From assembly GCA_020845705.1 (NCBI GenBank), contig JADLFH010000028.1, forward strand, positions 1 through 64,000: a stretch of DNA of 64,000 nt, in the 5' to 3' direction. The DNA comes from Microthrixaceae bacterium. Its GTDB lineage: Bacteria; Actinomycetota; Acidimicrobiia; Acidimicrobiales; Microtrichaceae. A program made the position numbers and the translations under genes. Positions 43,973-52,716 of this stretch are shown here, piece after piece. The stretch's first letter is position 1, and the number at the start of each line of letters is the position of its first letter. The notes below the pieces were generated by a model that had not been told where the DNA came from, did no database searches, and saw only the letters and a list, made by a program, of their open reading frames with translations.

Positions 43973-44038
43973 GGTGCTGTCCATCCAACTTGCGTACGGA
44001 CTCGCCCTCCCGCGACGGATCCGTACGCAAGTTCGGTG
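43973..44038. repeat. palindromic intergenic repeat, copy C (66-bp block)
   Basis: Perfect 14-bp arms AACTTGCGTACGGA (43987-44000) and its complement (44020-44033) around a 19-nt centre. The whole 66-bp block is identical to copy D, 223 bp downstream. The 351-bp gap from 43935 to 44285 holds only this repeat family and two hairpins; I see no gene there. Confidence 0.8.
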
Positions 44039-44055
44039 AGGCGCCCGGCCCCACA

Positions 44056-44085
44056 TGCCTCAATCCGATTCTTGAGGCAGGGCGG
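44056..44085. repeat. hairpin with GGGCGG tail, unit 1
   Basis: TGCCTCAA (44056-44063) pairs with TTGAGGCA (44072-44079), followed by GGGCGG. A near copy lies at 44105. Confidence 0.6.
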
Positions 44086-44104
44086 ACCGGTTCGCGACCC
44101 TCAT

Positions 44105-44134
44105 TGCCTCATGGCCAACTTTGAGGCAGGGCGG
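44105..44134. repeat. hairpin with GGGCGG tail, unit 2
   Basis: TGCCTCA (44105-44111) pairs with TGAGGCA (44122-44128), followed by GGGCGG, the same layout as unit 1 with a different loop. Confidence 0.6.
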
Positions 44135-44195
44135 CTCGTTCCTCCCCAAACCACTCCCGTCGTGAGCCTCCCTGCCCCTTGGAACTGCCCGTCTG

Positions 44196-44261
44196 GGTGC
44201 TGTCCATCCAACTTGCGTACGGACTCGCCCTCCCGCGACGGATCCGTACGCAAGTTCGGTG
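44196..44261. repeat. palindromic intergenic repeat, copy D (66-bp block)
   Basis: An exact duplicate of copy C with arms at 44210-44223 and 44243-44256. It lies directly behind the 3' end of the glgA-like gene (ends at 44286 on the minus strand). Confidence 0.8.
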
Positions 44262-44285
44262 GGGCGACCTGATTGCTCGGGCCTC

Positions 44286-45836
44286 CTAGCGCAGGGGGAT
44301 CGACATCAGTCGGTCATGCGGCAGCTCGTTCACGCCGCCCGACATGACAGAACCGATCCCCGCATCGCCCACAGAGCACAACTCGTCGTAGAGGGAGATG
44401 TAGCTCCGTGCCGGGGTGTGCCAGGACCAGTCGGCCATCATCCCCGCCCGGCGGATTGCCGCGCGGCGGGTCGGGTCGGCCCACGAGCGGATCGCCCGAC
44501 TCAACGCCAACGACACACCCACGGCATCGCAGGCCGGTGCGATGAACCCGTTGCCGGTGGCCTCGTTGCCGCTCGCGTCGATCACCGAGTCCCGCAGCCC
44601 TCCAACGGGCGTCACCACTGGGATCGTGCCGCAGCGCATGGCCTCCATCGGTGTGAGCCCACACGGCTCGAACCGGCTTGGCACAAGGAGTAGGTCGCTG
44701 CCGGCCATCACGAGATGAGCCAAGGACTCGGCCGAGTCGCGCAGGTAGCTCACGCGCATCGGATCCGCCGCCCAGGCGCCGACCGCGGCCTCCTCGAGGT
44801 CCGACTCACCCCGGCCCATCAACACCATCCGCGCCGACACTCCACGCATCTGGGTGGCGACCTGGAGGGTCGTGTCGATTCCCTTCTGTTCCACGAACCG
44901 AGACACCAACCCGATGACCGGCTCGCCCGGCACGTCGGGCAACCCGGCGAGGTGGAGCAACTCCGCCCGGCAACGCGCCTTGCCCGACAGGTCGGTCGCG
45001 GAGAAGTGCGCAGGAAGGTACGGATCGGTCTCGGGATCCCACCGATCCACGTCGATCCCGTTGCGAATGCCGACGTAGCTGCGACCGCGCGAACGCAGCA
45101 GCTCGTCGAGTCCACCACCACGGCCCGGCCGACGTGTCTCCGCCGCGTAGGTCGGGCTCACGGCTACCACCCGGTCGGCGAGCGCGATCCCCCCGGCAAG
45201 GGGGTTGCAACGGCGATGGTGGGCGAAGGGCACCCAGCGTTCGCCCATGCGATCGAGCCACGCCCTGCCGGTGTCGCCCTGATAGGCGAGGTTGTGGATG
45301 GTCAGCACGACGGGCATCCCCTCGGGCGACCATGCCGTGGCCGCGGCGGTATGCCAGTCGTTGAGATGCAGGACGTCGGGTCGCAGCCGACGCGCGAGCT
45401 CCGCAACCGCTGCGGAGAACCCGAGGAACCTCAGGTCGTTGTCCTCCCAGCCGACTCCCGTCGCGGGTTGGTTGTAGGGATGCGGCCGACGAATGCCTTT
45501 GCTCTGGACCGCGACCACCTCGCCGATTCCCTCGACAGTCCCCCAGCGGGCGACCGCGGGACCCGCCCAGTCCGGCACGTCGAGCGACTCGACGAGGCGG
45601 CCCTCCACCAACGCCATGCCGTCGTAGTCGGGGACCACCACCGTGACACACACACCAGCTCGCCGCAGGGCCGACACGAGGCCCGTGGCGGCATCGGCGA
45701 GGCCGCCAACTCGACACAGCGGCGACAGCTCGGCCGTGGCGAACAGCACATGTCTCGGCCGGCCCTGGCCTCCGAGCTGCACGATGTCCTCCTCGAGCCA
45801 GAGCTGTTGAGTCGTAACCTCGTCGATGCAGGCCAT
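44286..45836 (-). CDS. GT5 glycosyltransferase, glycogen/starch synthase-like
   Basis: A 516-aa GT-B enzyme of family GT5. Conserved features: HVLFATAELSPLCRVGGLADA, VLHLNDWHTAA, VLTIHNLAYQG, and the acidic-loop stretch EPCGLTPMEAMRCG. Odd: the N-terminal KTGGL motif reads CRVGGL (Arg42), so the Lys that contacts ADP-glucose is Arg. That may mean another sugar donor, or a functional variant. The C-terminal ~25 residues (SVMSGGVNELPHDRLMSIPLR) go beyond the usual end. ATG at 45836 with AAAGGGG. Other glg genes are not in the window. Confidence 0.82.
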   Translation of the reverse strand: MACIDEVTTQQLWLEEDIVQLGGQGRPRHVLFATAELSPLCRVGGLADAATGLVSALRRAGVCVTVVVPDYDGMALVEGRLVESLDVPDWAGPAVARWGTVEGIGEVVAVQSKGIRRPHPYNQPATGVGWEDNDLRFLGFSAAVAELARRLRPDVLHLNDWHTAAATAWSPEGMPVVLTIHNLAYQGDTGRAWLDRMGERWVPFAHHRRCNPLAGGIALADRVVAVSPTYAAETRRPGRGGGLDELLRSRGRSYVGIRNGIDVDRWDPETDPYLPAHFSATDLSGKARCRAELLHLAGLPDVPGEPVIGLVSRFVEQKGIDTTLQVATQMRGVSARMVLMGRGESDLEEAAVGAWAADPMRVSYLRDSAESLAHLVMAGSDLLLVPSRFEPCGLTPMEAMRCGTIPVVTPVGGLRDSVIDASGNEATGNGFIAPACDAVGVSLALSRAIRSWADPTRRAAIRRAGMMADWSWHTPARSYISLYDELCSVGDAGIGSVMSGGVNELPHDRLMSIPLR

Positions 45837-45924
45837 GGTCCCCCTTTCGGACTCCCTCAACCCGCCGAGGCCCCCTCCTATCGGCTCTTCTCACACAGAA
45901 CTGAGGGCAACGGCCGAAATCGGC

Positions 45925-47145
45925 TCAGGAGCCCGGGTTCCGTTCGATGAGCTCCCACGGCGACTCGTAGGGACCACCCAGCATCTCGAGGAAAGGCTTC
46001 GCCGGGAAGGCCTCGGGACCCACCACACCCGCACCCGACCATGCACCGTCGGCTATCAGCTCCAAGGCGACCACGGGGCAGATCGCCGTCTGCCACACCA
46101 CCGCCTGGGATCCGTCCCGGGCCATGGTTTCGGCGTTGTCGACCACATGAGCCAGATACACCTCACGAGGCTTGCCGTCGAGACCGGTTCCCCTCACCCA
46201 CGTTCCGGCACAGGTCTTGCCCTCGATGGCATCGCCCAGCTCGGCGGGGTTGGGCAGACACGCCGCGACCACGTCACGGGGCGACACCTGCTGTCCACGC
46301 ACCTCCACCGCCTCGGTGCGGTCCAAGCCGAGCTGGTGGAGGGTTCTGAGCACACCGATGAACTCCTCACCGAGGCCGTACTTGAACGTCACCCGGTTGC
46401 ATTCGATCGCCCTGGGAACCAGCAGCACCTCCTCGTGTTCGACGTTGACGCATTCGACCGGTCCGATCCCCCCGGGGAAGTCAAAGACCTCTGGTTCACT
46501 GAAGGGTTCGGTCGTGAACCACCCCCGGTCACGCTCCCAGATGACCGGCGGGTTGAGACACTCCTCGATGGTCGTCCAGATGGAGAACGTCGGCGCGAAG
46601 TCATATCCCCGCACCGACATGTTGGAGCCGTCCCGGATGCCGATCTCGTCGATCGAGAGGAACAGGTCGTCGGCCGCGTAACGGGCGAACACGTCGGCGA
46701 GGCCAGGCTCGACACCCATGCCGCACAGCGCCAACAGACCGCGCTCGGTCCAGTCGTCGTGGCGGGCGAACTGCTCGTCGCCGAGCTTCACCCCCACCAG
46801 CTCGTAGGGCCTTTCGGGATGCGGGCGGGACAACGACATGGCCATGTCCATGTAGGTGACCCCAGCGCGGTAGCAGGCGTCGAAGATCGGCATGACGAAA
46901 CGGGGGTCCGCCGCGTTTAGCACCGCTGTTGCGTTCGAGGCGGCTATGGCTGCTTCGACGTTGGCGGTGTCGGACGCGTCGATGGCGATCGCGCTGACGC
47001 GCCGATCGCCGGTGCGCTCCGCGGCACGCTGTGCCCGGGCGAGGTCGACGTCGGCCATCACGAGCGACTCGAAGAAGTCACGACGGCGGGCTATTGCGGC
47101 GAAGGCGGCGCCGACGCCTCCGGATCCGACGACGAGGATGCGCAT
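45925..47145 (-). CDS. saccharopine dehydrogenase family protein
   Basis: A 406-aa NAD(P)-dependent oxidoreductase. The dinucleotide motif GSGGVG is at 7-12, then a Rossmann domain and the family's CYRAGVTYMDMA (about 92-103) and GMGVEPGLADVFARYA region. In the family it acts on saccharopine, or on carboxynorspermidine and related imino acids. TAGCCT lies 6 nt before the ATG. It is followed at a distance by the GT5 gene on the same strand, with no obvious link. Confidence 0.8.
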   Translation of the reverse strand: MRILVVGSGGVGAAFAAIARRRDFFESLVMADVDLARAQRAAERTGDRRVSAIAIDASDTANVEAAIAASNATAVLNAADPRFVMPIFDACYRAGVTYMDMAMSLSRPHPERPYELVGVKLGDEQFARHDDWTERGLLALCGMGVEPGLADVFARYAADDLFLSIDEIGIRDGSNMSVRGYDFAPTFSIWTTIEECLNPPVIWERDRGWFTTEPFSEPEVFDFPGGIGPVECVNVEHEEVLLVPRAIECNRVTFKYGLGEEFIGVLRTLHQLGLDRTEAVEVRGQQVSPRDVVAACLPNPAELGDAIEGKTCAGTWVRGTGLDGKPREVYLAHVVDNAETMARDGSQAVVWQTAICPVVALELIADGAWSGAGVVGPEAFPAKPFLEMLGGPYESPWELIERNPGS

Positions 47146-47151
47146 GGGCGC

Positions 47152-47157
47152 AGGCTA
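47152..47157 (-). promoter_or_regulatory. -10 hexamer TAGCCT
   Basis: On the minus strand it ends 6 nt before the ATG at 47145, and overlaps the 3' end of ccmI. Confidence 0.35.
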
Positions 47158-48324
47158 CGGCGCGGATGTGGTGGTTGTGGTGGAGAGGGTCCGCTCTATG
47201 TCCGCACGGATCTCCTCGAGCGGGGCGACCGAGTACAGCGGATTGGGTCTGTCGGAGCCACCCAGGGCGTCGAGTGCCTCGATGTCCGCCTTGGCCGACG
47301 CGGCATCGCCGCGGGAGTTCAACAGCGCCGCTCGCAACAGCAGCGAGGTCGCGCTCCGGGGATCGATCTCGATGGCTCGATCGAGGGCGGAGCGTGCACG
47401 CACGAAGAGCAGGTCGTTGCCGACAATTCCCAACAGGTACCCCTGTGCCTGGAGTGCGTCGAGGTTCGATGGGTCCGCGGCCGACACATCCGCCAGGCAG
47501 GTGATCGCGTCGATCAGCAGCTTGCGGGACGGCGCAGTCGCCTCGTCCTCGGAGCTCGCGTCCCGGCCGTTCAGCCCCTTCGCCGCCTCCTCGGCCTTCG
47601 CCCAGCACGGCTGGACGGTTGGGCTCAGCAGATGGAAGGCGATCTCGCGGTCGAGGCCCATGGATCCGAGTGTGGAGAGGACCCCAGCTGGCGGATCGAG
47701 GGAATAGAGCTCGTCGAGCTCGGACTGCGCTGCGGCCCAATCCTTGCGATCCGCCTGCACCGAGGAGCGGAACACCCGCACATCGGGGTAGTCGGGATCC
47801 ACGCTCACGACCAGCTCGAAGTTACGCCACCCGCGTTCCGCTTCACCGGCTCGTACCATCGCCCAGCCTTGATAGGTCAGCGCCTCGGCATCCTCAGGTG
47901 CCACCTCGAGGATCCCCCGGTAGCAGTCGATCGCCTCCTCGGGTTCGGAGAACGACAACGACATGCACTCCGCCCGCCGCTCACGATCTGTGCCGCCCGA
48001 CCCGGTGAGGCTCGTGCCCGATCCGCGGCTTCCCACCGACTGCGCAAGTACCACACCGCTTATCGCTGCAACCACCACGACACCGGCCACCCACATGAAC
48101 CGCTTGGCCCGACCGGCGATCTCTTCACCCTGGTCGGTCACCGGTTGCCCATCGGGGCGGTCGGACTCCGGTCGAGCTCTGAGCAGGCTCGCGGCGCGCT
48201 TCGTGTAGCGGTCCACAAGCGCCCGGTAAGCGTCGTCGTCGAGATCGCCCGCGTCGTGCTCGGCCTCCAAGTCGTCGAGCGAGGCCAGCAGGAAGTCGCG
48301 TTCCACCTCAGCGCGGTCGGTCAC
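47155..48324 (-). CDS. ccmI: cytochrome c biogenesis protein CcmI-like, TPR
   Basis: A 389-aa membrane protein, last gene of the ccm operon. A cytoplasmic N-terminal helix region (ERDFLLASLDDLEAEHDAG, the c-type biogenesis heme chaperone pattern) precedes one helix at 76-97. The periplasmic part has several TPR-like repeats (AEALTYQGWAMVRAGEAERG, SATSLLLRAALLNSRGDAAS). CcmI binds apocytochrome c and hands it to CcmF/CcmH. The start overlaps the ccmH stop by 4 nt. It is more divergent than the other members, so the symbol rests partly on position. Confidence 0.75.
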   Translation of the reverse strand: MTDRAEVERDFLLASLDDLEAEHDAGDLDDDAYRALVDRYTKRAASLLRARPESDRPDGQPVTDQGEEIAGRAKRFMWVAGVVVVAAISGVVLAQSVGSRGSGTSLTGSGGTDRERRAECMSLSFSEPEEAIDCYRGILEVAPEDAEALTYQGWAMVRAGEAERGWRNFELVVSVDPDYPDVRVFRSSVQADRKDWAAAQSELDELYSLDPPAGVLSTLGSMGLDREIAFHLLSPTVQPCWAKAEEAAKGLNGRDASSEDEATAPSRKLLIDAITCLADVSAADPSNLDALQAQGYLLGIVGNDLLFVRARSALDRAIEIDPRSATSLLLRAALLNSRGDAASAKADIEALDALGGSDRPNPLYSVAPLEEIRADIERTLSTTTTTSAP

Positions 48325-48800
48325 GGCGGCGAGCCCTCGGAACGCTCCGCCATCACACGCCGCACCAACTCACGGTCGGCGTCGGTGATGTCGATCGAGT
48401 CGGCTTCGCGACTTCGGGCCCGCCCGAACACCAGGCCCAACCCAGCGACCGCTGCGGCTGCCACTACGACGGGGGCGATCCACACGAGCGCGGTCAGTCC
48501 GCTGTTCGCCGGGCGCAGCAACACACGCTCGCCGTAGCGGTCGGCGAAGTAGGTCAGGATCTCGTCGTCGGTCTTGCCGGATCGCATCTGGCGCCCGATG
48601 AGCCCACGCATCTCCACGGCGAGCGGCGCCTGGGAGTTGGACACCGATTCGCCCGCGCACGCGAGGCAACGCATCTGTTCGGCAAGAGCGAACAGCCGAT
48701 CCTCAGAGCTGCCCGACATCGGCTTGGAGGTTGCACCGAACGCCAGCAGAGCTCCGAGCACCACCACGAGCAGCATCCAGGCCCACAGCTTCCCCCGCAT
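48321..48800 (-). CDS. ccmH: cytochrome c biogenesis protein CcmH
   Basis: A 159-aa thioredoxin-like helper. The motif RCLACAGESVSNSQAPLA (Cys45 and Cys48, the CxxC) is the CcmH signature, flanked by an N-terminal and a C-terminal helix. It keeps the cytochrome c heme-binding cysteines reduced. One-base TGATG overlap with the upstream ccmG and GTGA-like overlap with ccmI. Confidence 0.92.
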   Translation of the reverse strand: MRGKLWAWMLLVVVLGALLAFGATSKPMSGSSEDRLFALAEQMRCLACAGESVSNSQAPLAVEMRGLIGRQMRSGKTDDEILTYFADRYGERVLLRPANSGLTALVWIAPVVVAAAAVAGLGLVFGRARSREADSIDITDADRELVRRVMAERSEGSPP

Positions 48801-49330
48801 CAGTTCCCTCCCGAACCGGCGCGGGCGATGATTCGCTCGATACCTGCCGAGGTCACTCCACCGTTGAACTTCGCGACCACCAGGCCGTCGGGGTCCACCA
48901 GGTAGGACTCGGGGAGGCGGACCACGCCGTAGTCGAGCGCGATGTTGCCGTTGCCCTCGGCGATGACCGGCCAGTCGCCCCCGTTCGCCTCGAAGAACTT
49001 CGCCGCGTCGGCGGGGCCCTCGTTCAACGAGATGGACACCACGAAGTCGCGGCCCTCGTGGCTCTCCGCGAAGCGGATCAACTCGGGTTGCTCCACCTTG
49101 CACGGTCCGCACCAGGTTGCGAAGAAGTTCACCAACACCCACCCGCCGCGCAGCGAGTCGAGGTCGAAGCGCTCGCCCTCGATGGTGGTGGCCTCGATCG
49201 CGGGAGCGGTTCTCCCTACCAGCGGAGCGGCTTCGCTTCGCTCGGCGTCGCTGGGACTGAACGCGAACAGCGCAATGAGCGCGATTGCCACGAACGCGAC
49301 GCCTCCGGCGATCACCGGCGCCCGTTTCAC
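48800..49330 (-). CDS. ccmG: periplasmic thioredoxin CcmG/DsbE/ResA-like
   Basis: A 176-aa membrane-anchored thioredoxin. One N-terminal helix, then the redox centre WCGPC (73-77) in NFFATWCGPCKVEQPEL. A conserved Pro faces the site in VVRLPESYLVDP. Reduces apocytochrome c thiols. GTG start overlaps the ccmF stop (GTGA). Confidence 0.9.
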   Translation of the reverse strand: MKRAPVIAGGVAFVAIALIALFAFSPSDAERSEAAPLVGRTAPAIEATTIEGERFDLDSLRGGWVLVNFFATWCGPCKVEQPELIRFAESHEGRDFVVSISLNEGPADAAKFFEANGGDWPVIAEGNGNIALDYGVVRLPESYLVDPDGLVVAKFNGGVTSAGIERIIARAGSGGN

Positions 49331-51282
49331 ACCGGCACCTCCTCGGGGACCGGCCTGGACACCGGGTCGAGCGGATTGCGTCGCCGGCGACCGGGGAAGG
49401 CCGAAAGGGCGGTTCCGGCGATCATCACCATGCCTCCGAACCACAACCACTGCACGAGCGGCTGCACGATCGCCCTGATGCTCACGGTGGGGTTGTCCTC
49501 GCCGGCAGCTCGCTGCAACGACAGGTAGACGTCGCGGGTGATGCCGAGGTCGACCGAAGGCGTTCCGATCTCCTGGCCCGTCGCGAGGTACTGATTGATA
49601 CGAGGCTCGAAAACGTCCTTGCCGTCCACTCGGATGCGGGCCCGCAGCTCGCGACGGTTGTCGGCTTCGACGACCCGGCTGCCTTCGTAGCGCAAGGTGT
49701 GCCCCCCCACCCGCGCCGTCTGACCCTCGCTCAGGTCGAACTCACCCTGGTGTTGGAAGGAGTTCGACGCCGCGATCGCCACGGCGATGACGATCACGCC
49801 GAGATGAACGATCATCCCACCGTTGGCGCGGCCGACGAGGCCCCGCAGTCCCTGGCGGCGTGTGGCGAGCGTCAACTGACGTAGCGCCGAGCCCGCGGCG
49901 AAACCACCGAGCGCGAACGCGAGGAGCGGCTCGATGCCACGCGCACCCACGAGCAGAGCCACACCCACCGCGGCGGGAGCGCACCATGCAGGCCACCACA
50001 GACGCTGGGCGAGCGTCTCGGTGTTGGTCCGCCGCCATGGCAGCACCGGCGCGACCCCCATCAGGAACAACAGCACCATTCCCAGTGGCATGGTCATCCG
50101 GTTGAAGAACGGCTCTCCCACCGAGATCCGCTCATCGCGCAACGCCTCGATGATCAGGGGGAAGGTGACCCCGAGCAGGCAGACGAACGCGAACACCGAG
50201 AACAGCAGGTTGTTCGCGAGGAAGGCTCCCTCGCGCGACAACGGCGAGTCGATCCGACCAGGCGAACGCAGCAGTTCACCCCGCCAGCCAATCAGCCCCA
50301 CCGACACCACGACTATCGCTGCGAACCCGCTCAGCAACCACGCCCCGATGTCGGATTCGGAGAAGGCGTGCACCGACTCGATCACGCCGGAACGGGTGAG
50401 GAACGTGCCGAGGATGGTGAGGCCGAACGTGGCGCACAACAGCGAGAGGTTCCAGACCCGCAGCAGCCCGCGACGCTCCTGCATCATTACCGAGTGGATG
50501 AACGCGCTGGCGGTCAGCCACGGCAGGAACGAGGCGATCTCCACGGGGTCCCACGCCCAGTAGCCACCCCAACCCAACACCTCGTAGCTCCACCATGCGC
50601 CCAGGACGATGCCGGCGGTGAGGAACCCGAACGCCACCAGCGTCCAGCGGCGGGTCTCGATCAACCAGCCTTCGCCGAGACGGCCGGTGACCAGCGCGCC
50701 GATGGCGAACGCGAACGGGACCGTGAACCCGACGTATCCCAGGTAGAGCATCGGGGGGTGGAACGCCATGAGGATGTGGTTCTGCAACAAGACGTTGGGA
50801 CCCGGTCCGTCGTAGCCGGGAGCGGGGTCGAAGGAGTGGAACGGTGCCGCTGGGCCCAGCATCAGGGCGAAGAAGTAGGCGCACACGACGAACATGACCA
50901 GAATCGCCCAGCCGACCAAGTGGTCGTCGAGCCGATCACGGAACTTTCGGGCAACCGCGAGGGTGAACCCGCCCAGGATCAGAGCCCACAACAGGATCGA
51001 GCCTTCCAGAGCAGACCACAACGTGGCGACGTCGAAGGGGAATGGCGTGCGAGACGACCCGTTCTCCGCGACGTAGCGCACGGTGGTGTCGTTGGTGAGC
51101 AACGCACGTTCCATTGCAGCGAACGCGACCGTGGCACCCGTCATGCACAACGCGGCGTAGCCCGGGGCGCGACGCAGGATCGTGGGCCGGTCGCGTCGTA
51201 GGCCCACCGCCTGGGAGACGATCCCCGCGACCGCCGCGACGAAACCGAGCGTGAGGCCCGCGACGCCCAGCGCGAGGTTCAT
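49327..51282 (-). CDS. ccmF: cytochrome c heme lyase subunit CcmF
   Basis: A 651-aa polytopic heme lyase. The tryptophan-rich heme-handling motif WGGYWAWDPVE is at 238-248, with conserved periplasmic His residues (NHILMAFHPPMLY). About 15 membrane helices and a large external loop before the last helix. It joins heme from CcmE to the CxxCH of apocytochromes. Start overlaps the ccmE stop by four bases. Confidence 0.94.
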   Translation of the reverse strand: MNLALGVAGLTLGFVAAVAGIVSQAVGLRRDRPTILRRAPGYAALCMTGATVAFAAMERALLTNDTTVRYVAENGSSRTPFPFDVATLWSALEGSILLWALILGGFTLAVARKFRDRLDDHLVGWAILVMFVVCAYFFALMLGPAAPFHSFDPAPGYDGPGPNVLLQNHILMAFHPPMLYLGYVGFTVPFAFAIGALVTGRLGEGWLIETRRWTLVAFGFLTAGIVLGAWWSYEVLGWGGYWAWDPVEIASFLPWLTASAFIHSVMMQERRGLLRVWNLSLLCATFGLTILGTFLTRSGVIESVHAFSESDIGAWLLSGFAAIVVVSVGLIGWRGELLRSPGRIDSPLSREGAFLANNLLFSVFAFVCLLGVTFPLIIEALRDERISVGEPFFNRMTMPLGMVLLFLMGVAPVLPWRRTNTETLAQRLWWPAWCAPAAVGVALLVGARGIEPLLAFALGGFAAGSALRQLTLATRRQGLRGLVGRANGGMIVHLGVIVIAVAIAASNSFQHQGEFDLSEGQTARVGGHTLRYEGSRVVEADNRRELRARIRVDGKDVFEPRINQYLATGQEIGTPSVDLGITRDVYLSLQRAAGEDNPTVSIRAIVQPLVQWLWFGGMVMIAGTALSAFPGRRRRNPLDPVSRPVPEEVPV

Positions 51283-51815
51283 GGCGTATCGGCGGCGGGA
51301 TCCGCGTCCTGTTCGGCTTGACGCTTGCGGTCCTGGTGCTTCTCGTCGTAGGAGGAGTCGTGGCGCAACAGCATGCGGTCGGAGCGGTATTCCCTTCCGT
51401 CCTCCGCGAAGGTCCCCTCCAGCACCACCGGGATGGACGGCTTGAACAGGTCCGGCACATCTCCCCGGTGGGCAACGTGGAGGACCGCGTCCCGGTACTT
51501 CAGGTCGAACTCCATGGTGGATCCGCTGTCTTCGACGGTTCCGGGGACGACGTTGCCCTGGATCCGAAAGCGCGAGGTTCCCAGCTCGTCGCGCTTCGCG
51601 ACCGCTTCATCGACGTTGTAGAAGTACACCGTCGCGTTGTTGAGACCCTCGAACAAGACGAAGCCAAGGCCACCCACCACCACGATCAGAGCGATCAGCC
51701 CGCCCCAACGCCGACGGCTGGAAGATCGCCTCGGTGCAACCTCGCGCGGGGTCAGGTCGAGCGGTGCCGCATCGGGTGACTCGGCGTCGTCGTGTTCGGG
51801 GGTGGTCACATCCAC
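51279..51815 (-). CDS. ccmE: cytochrome c-type heme chaperone CcmE
   Basis: A 178-aa heme chaperone: 36 disordered residues, one helix, then the periplasmic beta-barrel domain (FRIQGNVVPGTVEDS). The heme-attachment motif is His152-DSS-Tyr156 (HxxxY), the classical His form and not the Cys variant seen in some bacteria. Overlaps ccmD upstream by 10 nt and ccmF by 4 nt. Confidence 0.92.
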   Translation of the reverse strand: MDVTTPEHDDAESPDAAPLDLTPREVAPRRSSSRRRWGGLIALIVVVGGLGFVLFEGLNNATVYFYNVDEAVAKRDELGTSRFRIQGNVVPGTVEDSGSTMEFDLKYRDAVLHVAHRGDVPDLFKPSIPVVLEGTFAEDGREYRSDRMLLRHDSSYDEKHQDRKRQAEQDADPAADTP

Positions 51816-51961
51816 CGTCGCTCCTCGGGGGGAAGTTGGCGTGACAGCCGTCTGCCACGTCGGAGGACGGACCCCGCGTACCCGCCCACCGCCGCGGCGG
51901 TCACGGCCCAGGCCCCGATGATGAACGGCCAGTGGTTCGAGACTGCCGACAGGCCGATCAC
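51806..51961 (-). CDS. ccmD: cytochrome c biogenesis protein CcmD (small)
   Basis: A 51-aa membrane peptide. One helix (WPFIIGAWAVTAAAVGGYAG) with a basic tail (RRGRRLSRQL) is the CcmD layout. The GTG at 51961 overlaps the ccmC stop as GTGA. A much longer open frame exists upstream but belongs to the ccmC antisense phase. It is easily missed by gene finders. Confidence 0.8.
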   Translation of the reverse strand: MIGLSAVSNHWPFIIGAWAVTAAAVGGYAGSVLRRGRRLSRQLPPEERRWM

Positions 51962-52716
51962 GACTGGGCCTCCGATCGACGTTCCGCTATGGCGAACTCG
52001 AGTTCTCGCTCCGCCATCCGTTCGGCCAGCCATGCCACTCGGAAGCGGTGGACCAACAACCACGCGGCGAGGAAGCCGAACGCCACGAAGCTGAACAGCA
52101 GGGTGAAGAGCTGGGTTCCGCCGATCTCGGGATCGAGTGTGCCGAAGAGGGTGCGCTGCTGGTGAAGCGAGGACCACCAGTCCACCGACTTGTGCACGAT
52201 GGGGATCAGCAGCGCAGCGGCGATCCCGACGATTGCCGAGCGGGTACCGCGAACCTGCGGCTCGGCCTGCACGGCACGCACGGCCAGGTACCCCACATAC
52301 AGGAGGAACAGCACCGCGGTGGTGGTCAGGCGTGCATCCCAGACCCAGTAGGCACCCCAGGTGATGCGGCCCCACAGCGCACCGCTGACGATGCTGAAGC
52401 CCAGGAACAGCACGGCGAGCTCGCCCGCCGCGTGGCCCAACAGGTCGGCGAACTCGCTGCGACGCCGGAGGTAGAAGACGCCGCAGGCGGCGTTGAGCAC
52501 CATGAGCAGGTAGGTGAGCGAGATGGTCGGCACGTGTACGTACATGATCCGGATCGACTCGCCGAGTTGCGCGTCCGGGCTGGTGATGCCGAACGCGTAG
52601 AGCAGCAGTACCGCCATCGACACGATGGTGGCAGCGCCCAGGATGCGGGTGCCGCGCGACGCCGTCGACGTCACGCCTCGGCCGGCCGGGTCCGGCTCGA
52701 CGGCCAGATCAGTCAT
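51958..52716 (-). CDS. ccmC: heme exporter/handling protein CcmC
   Basis: A 252-aa polytopic protein with WGAYWVWD at 120-127 and conserved His in IMYVHVPTI (His61) and in IPIVHKSVDWW. It attaches heme to CcmE. Overlaps ccmB upstream by four bases and ccmD downstream by four bases. Confidence 0.92.
   Translation of the reverse strand: MTDLAVEPDPAGRGVTSTASRGTRILGAATIVSMAVLLLYAFGITSPDAQLGESIRIMYVHVPTISLTYLLMVLNAACGVFYLRRRSEFADLLGHAAGELAVLFLGFSIVSGALWGRITWGAYWVWDARLTTTAVLFLLYVGYLAVRAVQAEPQVRGTRSAIVGIAAALLIPIVHKSVDWWSSLHQQRTLFGTLDPEIGGTQLFTLLFSFVAFGFLAAWLLVHRFRVAWLAERMAERELEFAIAERRSEAQS

Noticed and set aside
43973-44261. CRISPR array
   Set aside because: Only two direct repeats, 223 bp apart, with structured repeats between them, and no cas genes.
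44036-44272. A 78-aa open frame across the repeat-rich gap
   Set aside because: It is made of the repeat units and hairpins themselves, with no promoter, ribosome site or protein-like pattern.
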